Shown here piece by piece: positions 5,514 to 8,617 of a DNA stretch of 8,617 nt (its first letter is position 1; every line of letters starts with the position of its first letter). Below the pieces are notes generated by a model. It did no database searches, was not told where the DNA came from, and saw only the letters and a program-made list of their open reading frames with translations. The translations under genes were made by a program, and so were the position numbers. Source of the stretch: Solobacterium sp. (GTDB lineage: Bacteria > Bacillota_I > Bacilli_A > Erysipelotrichales > Erysipelotrichaceae). Location of the stretch: assembly GCA_017514645.1 (NCBI GenBank), contig JAFWJP010000121.1:1-8617 (forward strand), read 5' to 3'.

Positions 5514-6266
5514 CTATTCACCTTCCCGGTCTGTTCTGAATACCGTTGTTGTATCGATTTCATCTGAATCATCAAACAGCGAAGTCTGAACGAGTTCTTC
5601 TTCATCTCTCCGGTTCAGAATATCATCAAGCGAGAAATCGGGAACCCTTTCCTCTGCCTCCACCTTCTTCGGAGCCGGTGTCATTTCTTCCATGCGGTTG
5701 GACTTCTCTACCGTTGTCTGGATCGAAGAAGGACGGTCTTCTGTCTTGATACCGTACATCGGGGAAATGATCTGCGGTGTATACTCATCCTTTCCCTTCT
5801 TTGTACTCGGGGCTGCGCTGGTTGCCATGGAATCGACATCCTTCTCCGCAACACCGAAATACGGGCTGATGACCGGCTGGAATTCATAGGAAGGTTTCTT
5901 GTTGTTCGCAGCCTTTGCCGGTGCTTTCCTTCCGGGCTTGGCCGGTGCCTGATAAGCAGCGGAACGGCCTTCCGCCAGATCATCAATATTCAGACTTGTC
6001 GCTTTCTTCTCCTGAACGGGTTTTGTCTCCCTGACAGGCTCTTCGAAAACAGGTGCAGGTTCCCTGCGGGCAGGTGCAGCGGGAGGTACCGGAGCTGCGG
6101 TCTCAGCCTTCGGCATTTCCGTCGTTACGTCAATGCGCTTCATCGCAGGCTTCTCCTCCGGTGCCGGTGCTTCCTTTCTGCGCCGCGGCTGTACTTCTAC
6201 AACTTCTTCTTCCTCTTCGATATCATCTTCATCTTCGAAAAAGAGATCCTGGAATTTCTTGAACAT
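5514..6266 (-). CDS. Acidic, disordered protein with duplicated ISPxYG motif, upstream of and coupled to murC (function unknown)
   Basis: I do not recognise this 250-residue protein as a named family. Residues 1-12 (MFKKFQDLFFED) could form an amphipathic helix, followed by a strongly acidic run (11-24), then a Pro/Ala/Glu/Lys-rich low-complexity linker (26-125). Two related motifs follow: FQPVISPYFGV (129-139) and TPQIISPMYGI (163-173). Two further short acidic motifs resemble each other, SLNIDDLAEG (91-100) and FSLDDILNRR (211-220). There is no membrane helix, signal peptide or enzymatic motif. The overall look recalls cell-division linkers or scaffolds; the N-terminus resembles that of SepF superficially, but the SepF fold is absent. 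Its position matches sftA/ytpS next to Bacillus murC, so it may be related to the N-terminal extension of a DNA translocase. Start ATG 6266 has GGGAGG (6273-6278) 6 nt upstream. Binding another division or wall protein through the repeated motif is an inference. Confidence 0.85.
   Translation of the reverse strand: MFKKFQDLFFEDEDDIEEEEEVVEVQPRRRKEAPAPEEKPAMKRIDVTTEMPKAETAAPVPPAAPARREPAPVFEEPVRETKPVQEKKATSLNIDDLAEGRSAAYQAPAKPGRKAPAKAANNKKPSYEFQPVISPYFGVAEKDVDSMATSAAPSTKKGKDEYTPQIISPMYGIKTEDRPSSIQTTVEKSNRMEEMTPAPKKVEAEERVPDFSLDDILNRRDEEELVQTSLFDDSDEIDTTTVFRTDREGE
5518..5524 (-). promoter_or_regulatory. Ribosome binding site deciding the murC start
   Basis: AAGGTGA on the minus strand lies within the last codons of the upstream gene, 5 nt before the ATG at 5512-5510. 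It supports the shorter MurC over the longer in-frame reading that begins at 5605. Confidence 0.6.
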
Positions 6267-6294
6267 ATGAATCCTCCCTTATTCCGTCTCTAAT

Positions 6295-6323
6295 ATTTTA
6301 CATTGAATCATGCACGTTGTTAA
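6295..6323 (-). promoter_or_regulatory. Sigma-A-type promoter for the ISPxYG protein and murC
   Basis: On the minus strand, TTAACA (6323-6318) is followed after 17 nt by TAAAAT (6300-6295), each one mismatch from consensus. It starts 2 nt after the stop codon of the upstream lipoprotein gene and leaves a leader of about 20 nt. No terminator is visible in this 58-bp gap, so read-through from the upstream genes may add to this promoter. Confidence 0.7.
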
Positions 6324-6324
6324 G

Positions 6325-7017
6325 TCATTCATCACCCGTTGAGGGACTCACTGAACCATCCTCTGCAGGTTCCGTATAGTCATCATGCTTGATCAGAAGT
6401 TCATCGATCACACCGTTCTCAGGCGAGATATCCTCAAACAGATCCAGGCGCTTGCGCATATTGGAAATCGTCTCCCGGTAGGAGAACACTTCCAGGATCG
6501 CAACACGGTCGATCTGAACGTTTCTGGCTGTTTCCAGCATTGTTTCCGCCAGACCCGGCACTTCAGCATAAACCGTATACGCATTCATGAATACGCGGTC
6601 ATCCCGGTAGTCCAGCAGTACATGTTCCCCCGCATCATAGACAGAAAACACGTAATTGTGTGAAATATGGTTGATGTCCAGATAGGAACCTTCATGGCTC
6701 ATCAGAACATTGCCGTTGACTCCGCCGGGTTCCTGACCGCCGTAATAGGCATTGTTGATAACGGCCGCAATATTCAGGTTCATCGTGAATTTGTTCCCGT
6801 GCCAGCTGAATACGTTTCCTGTCTCGTCGGACGAGATCCGTCCGGTTCCTGGCTGAAGATAATAGGAATAATAGACATGCTCGTAGTTCGGCCGGTTGGT
6901 ATCACAGACTTCTGCCTCCGCCAATGCAGAAAGGGTTTCCTCTTCAGGAAAACCGCTCTCAGCACAGCCTGTACATATCATCAGCAGCAGACAGATCAGA
7001 ATACGCACATACTTCAT
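6325..7017 (-). CDS. Putative secreted lipoprotein of unknown function
   Basis: The 230-residue protein begins with a lipoprotein-type signal: Lys and Arg in the first five residues, a hydrophobic core (6-14) and Cys18 in MICTGC. The lipobox is imperfect, because the -3 position is Cys15 rather than the usual Leu, while -2 Thr and -1 Gly are acceptable. The mature part has a short acidic spacer (24-38), a Tyr/Asn/Gly-rich region (44-125: YEHVYYSYYLQPGTG, FSWHGNKFTMNLN, NAYYGGQEPGG) and mixed strands and helices (147-195), ending in an acidic Ser/Thr-rich tail. I recognise no family. Aromatic, alternating segments suggest a compact extracytoplasmic beta-rich domain, an inference only. The ATG at 7017 has no clear ribosome site and lies 18 nt after trmB stops, so translation may depend on coupling. 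The next in-frame Met is inside the signal peptide. Confidence 0.8.
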   Translation of the reverse strand: MKYVRILICLLLMICTGCAESGFPEEETLSALAEAEVCDTNRPNYEHVYYSYYLQPGTGRISSDETGNVFSWHGNKFTMNLNIAAVINNAYYGGQEPGGVNGNVLMSHEGSYLDINHISHNYVFSVYDAGEHVLLDYRDDRVFMNAYTVYAEVPGLAETMLETARNVQIDRVAILEVFSYRETISNMRKRLDLFEDISPENGVIDELLIKHDDYTEPAEDGSVSPSTGDE

Positions 7018-7035
7018 GCAGTTATTCTACCATAC

Positions 7036-7683
7036 TCATCCGCGTTTTGGATAAGCCGCCAGCTGGTATACCGGCATTCCCTGATCCATAAAACGCTGTT
7101 CATACTCCGTGACCGCGTCCTCTTCATGAGGATTCCTGCGGTAGTTGACGGAAAACTCCTTCAGCGTAAAACCGTTTTCAAGAAAATACAGCACAGAATC
7201 TTCAAAAAGATCCTGATTGTCGGTCTTCATGCGGATACAGCCCTCAGGCTTCAGGATGACTCTGTACATGTCCAGAAAGGTTTTGCTGGAAAGTCTTCTT
7301 TTATGATATCTGGTCTTCGGCCAGGGATCGGAGAAATTCAGATGGATCACATCTGCCTCACCTTCCGCAAACCATTCCAGAAGATGTTCCGCATCTCCGA
7401 CGATCATGCGCTTCCGGTCCAGATCCGTACCGTTCTCGATGGCCTTGCGTACCGCAACCGCAGCAGCGCTCCGGTCCTTTTCGATGCCGATCCATGCCGT
7501 CTCCGGATACATGGCAGCCATGGCGTTCATATAATCGCCTTTCCCGGTTCCGATCTCAACGTGGACCTCTTCCTTGCCGAGCACTTCACTCCATCTGCCC
7601 CGCAGTTCCTGCGGATCGCTCAGAGCGTAATCGCTGTGTTCTTCCAGATAGGGATCCGCCCACTTCTTTTTTCTCATTCTCAT
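7036..7683 (-). CDS. trmB: tRNA (guanine-N7-)-methyltransferase (TrmB)
   Basis: TrmB uses S-adenosylmethionine to methylate N7 of guanosine 46 in the variable loop of tRNAs, in the cytoplasm. The 215-residue length is typical. The start MRMRKKKWADPYLEE is characteristic of the Gram-positive form. The SAM motif VEIGTGKGDY lies at 42-51, with the acidic IGIEKD at 65-70. The hallmark NFSDPWPKTRYHKRRL is at 116-131 and the C-terminal signature TEYEQRF at 192-198. The ATG at 7683 is used as the first of two close Met codons (the second at 7677); neither has a strong ribosome site. It follows pnp by 23 nt, with a hairpin at the pnp stop, and precedes the lipoprotein gene by 18 nt. Co-transcription with pnp is likely. 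Confidence 0.95.
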   Translation of the reverse strand: MRMRKKKWADPYLEEHSDYALSDPQELRGRWSEVLGKEEVHVEIGTGKGDYMNAMAAMYPETAWIGIEKDRSAAAVAVRKAIENGTDLDRKRMIVGDAEHLLEWFAEGEADVIHLNFSDPWPKTRYHKRRLSSKTFLDMYRVILKPEGCIRMKTDNQDLFEDSVLYFLENGFTLKEFSVNYRRNPHEEDAVTEYEQRFMDQGMPVYQLAAYPKRG

Positions 7684-7695
7684 AGTCTTTTACAC

Positions 7696-7721
7696 AAAGA
7701 GGAAGCTTACGCCTCCTCCTT
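7696..7721 (-). terminator. Hairpin overlapping the pnp stop codon (weak terminator or 3'-end stabiliser)
   Basis: The minus-strand RNA can pair GAGGAGGC (7718-7711) with GCTTCCTC (7706-7699) around a GUAA loop that contains the pnp UAA stop, extendable by three weaker pairs. The bases after it are UUUGUGUAAAAG, a poor U-tract, so full termination is doubtful. Partial attenuation before trmB, or protection of the pnp mRNA end, are alternatives. Confidence 0.4.
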
Positions 7722-8617
7722 CTTCTTGAATACCCGTTTGTCCACCGGCTTGTTGCTGCTGCGGCGGTTATTGCCCTTCTTCGGCTCTGTATATCCTTCC
7801 GGCTTCGGCGTGCAGGCACGGGCAGATACCTTGACCTTACCGGTCGCTTCATCAATGTTGATGACCTTGACACGGATCGTATCACCGACATGCAGCGCAT
7901 TGGCAATCTTATCCGTACGCTCCCAGGAAACTTCACTGACATGCAGCAGAGCGTCAGTTCCGGCAAACAGTGTCACAAACGCAAAGGACTCACGCACTTC
8001 ACTGACAATGGCATCATACTCTTCACCGACATGTGCTACCCGCGTCAGTTCCTCAATGATCGCCTTCGCCTTGTCGACCATTTCCTGCTTCATATGATAG
8101 ATTGCGACCCTGCCGTCCTCTTCGACATTGATCTCGACACCATCACAATCCGCAATGATCTGGTTGATCGTCTTTCCTCCGGTACCGATGACATCCTTGA
8201 TCTTGTCGACCGGAATCTGCATCAGAACGACCTTCGGAGCATATTCCGATACATGATCACGCGGTGCACTGATTGCTGTCTCCATATTGTCCAGGATCTG
8301 CATACGGCCCTTATGAGCCTGTGCAAGCGCTTCACGCAGAATATCCTGTGTGATGCCCGTAACCTTGATATCCATCTGCAGCGCAGTGATACCGTTGCGT
8401 GTACCCGCAACCTTGAAATCCATATCACCGTAATGGTCTTCCATACCCTGGATATCCGTCAGGATCGAGTATGTATTGCCTGTCGTGATCAGACCCATCG
8501 CTACACCGGCAACCATAGCCTTGATCGGTACACCGGCAGCCATCAGGGACATCGTTCCTGCACAGATGCTCGCCTGGGAACTGGAACCGTTGGACTCCAG
8601 TACTTCCGCTACTGTAC
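7707..8617 (-). CDS. pnp: Polynucleotide phosphorylase, C-terminal part (cut by window edge)
   Basis: The visible 302 residues are the C-terminal portion of PNPase, the phosphorolytic 3'-5' exoribonuclease of RNA turnover. The frame is open at the right edge and begins inside the second RNase PH domain (VLESNGSSSQAS, then GVPIKAMVAGVAMGL). The catalytic acidic cluster TDIQGMEDHYGDMDFKVAGT follows at about fragment residues 53-72. A KH domain spans about 126-191, with the RNA-binding loop IGTGGK (143-148). An S1 domain spans about 199-266 (AIVSEVRESFAFV, ALLHVSEVSW, VGDTIRVKVINID). The basic tail ends VDKRVFKKKEEA. All expected modules are intact. The Met at 8552 is internal, not the start, because homologous sequence continues upstream of it. 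It is followed by trmB after 23 nt. Confidence 0.96.
   Translation of the reverse strand, partial: TVAEVLESNGSSSQASICAGTMSLMAAGVPIKAMVAGVAMGLITTGNTYSILTDIQGMEDHYGDMDFKVAGTRNGITALQMDIKVTGITQDILREALAQAHKGRMQILDNMETAISAPRDHVSEYAPKVVLMQIPVDKIKDVIGTGGKTINQIIADCDGVEINVEEDGRVAIYHMKQEMVDKAKAIIEELTRVAHVGEEYDAIVSEVRESFAFVTLFAGTDALLHVSEVSWERTDKIANALHVGDTIRVKVINIDEATGKVKVSARACTPKPEGYTEPKKGNNRRSSNKPVDKRVFKKKEEA

Noticed and set aside
3929..5539. Long plus-strand open frame of 536 codons opposite murC and the first CNNM gene
   Set aside because: It is antisense to well-supported genes, spans the terminator and promoter between them, has no ribosome site I can see, and its translation is rich in Cys, His, Ile and Arg typical of shadow frames.
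5514..6266. SepF-like cell-division protein, suggested by the N-terminus MFKKF..FFEDEDD
   Set aside because: Only the first residues resemble SepF; the conserved C-terminal SepF fold is absent and the rest is low-complexity with ISPxYG motifs.
6267..6324. Terminator between the lipoprotein gene and the downstream promoter
   Set aside because: Only weak, widely spaced complementarity (TGAAT/ATTCA) is present, with no G/C-rich stem followed by U residues.
6667..8097. Long plus-strand open frame of 476 codons opposite the lipoprotein, trmB and pnp
   Set aside because: It crosses three supported minus-strand genes and shows no recognisable domain; it is explained by codon bias on the opposite strand.

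Overview
This 8.6 kb window carries ordinary chromosomal core genes, all read from the minus strand. It looks like a moderately GC-rich low-to-mid GC Gram-positive (Bacillota). The CcpA-type regulator, the MurC type with EADEFRRHFL, the GGAGG-type ribosome sites and the sigma-A promoters fit that phylum. I suspect an Erysipelotrichia-like lineage, but I cannot prove this without searches. No rRNA, tRNA, CRISPR array, insertion sequence, integrase or phage gene is visible.

Layout in transcription order (right to left). (1) 8617-7707 is the C-terminal part of polynucleotide phosphorylase (pnp), cut by the window edge. It is followed by trmB (tRNA m7G46 methyltransferase) and an unrecognised putative lipoprotein, with short gaps and no clear promoter between them. 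(2) A promoter at 6295-6323 drives an acidic, disordered-looking protein with a duplicated ISPxYG motif, followed one base later by murC. A strong intrinsic terminator at 4157-4183 closes this unit. (3) A promoter at 4105-4133 drives two tandem CNNM/CBS/CorC-HlyC membrane proteins (probable Mg2+/Co2+ transport) that overlap by ATGA. They end at a terminator at 1474-1506. (4) A promoter with an extended -10 at 1412-1439 drives a YtxG-like membrane-anchored helical protein, a YtxH-like charged helical protein (8-bp overlap) and a CcpA-like LacI-family regulator that runs off the left edge.

How the pieces fit: the order ccpA-like / ytxH-like / ytxG-like / murC resembles, from memory, the Bacillus subtilis ccpA-aroA-ytxJ-ytxH-ytxG-murC-sftA block. 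Here aroA and ytxJ are absent, and a self-contained promoter-CNNM-CNNM-terminator cassette lies between murC and ytxG. The 250-aa protein before murC occupies the place of sftA/ytpS.

The best leads are a cre-like inverted repeat inside the promoter of the operon that encodes the CcpA-like protein, the ISPxYG short-linear-motif protein coupled to murC, and replacement of usually conserved MurC residues. I found no convincing new defence or mobile system. No gene-free stretch exceeds about 150 bases.
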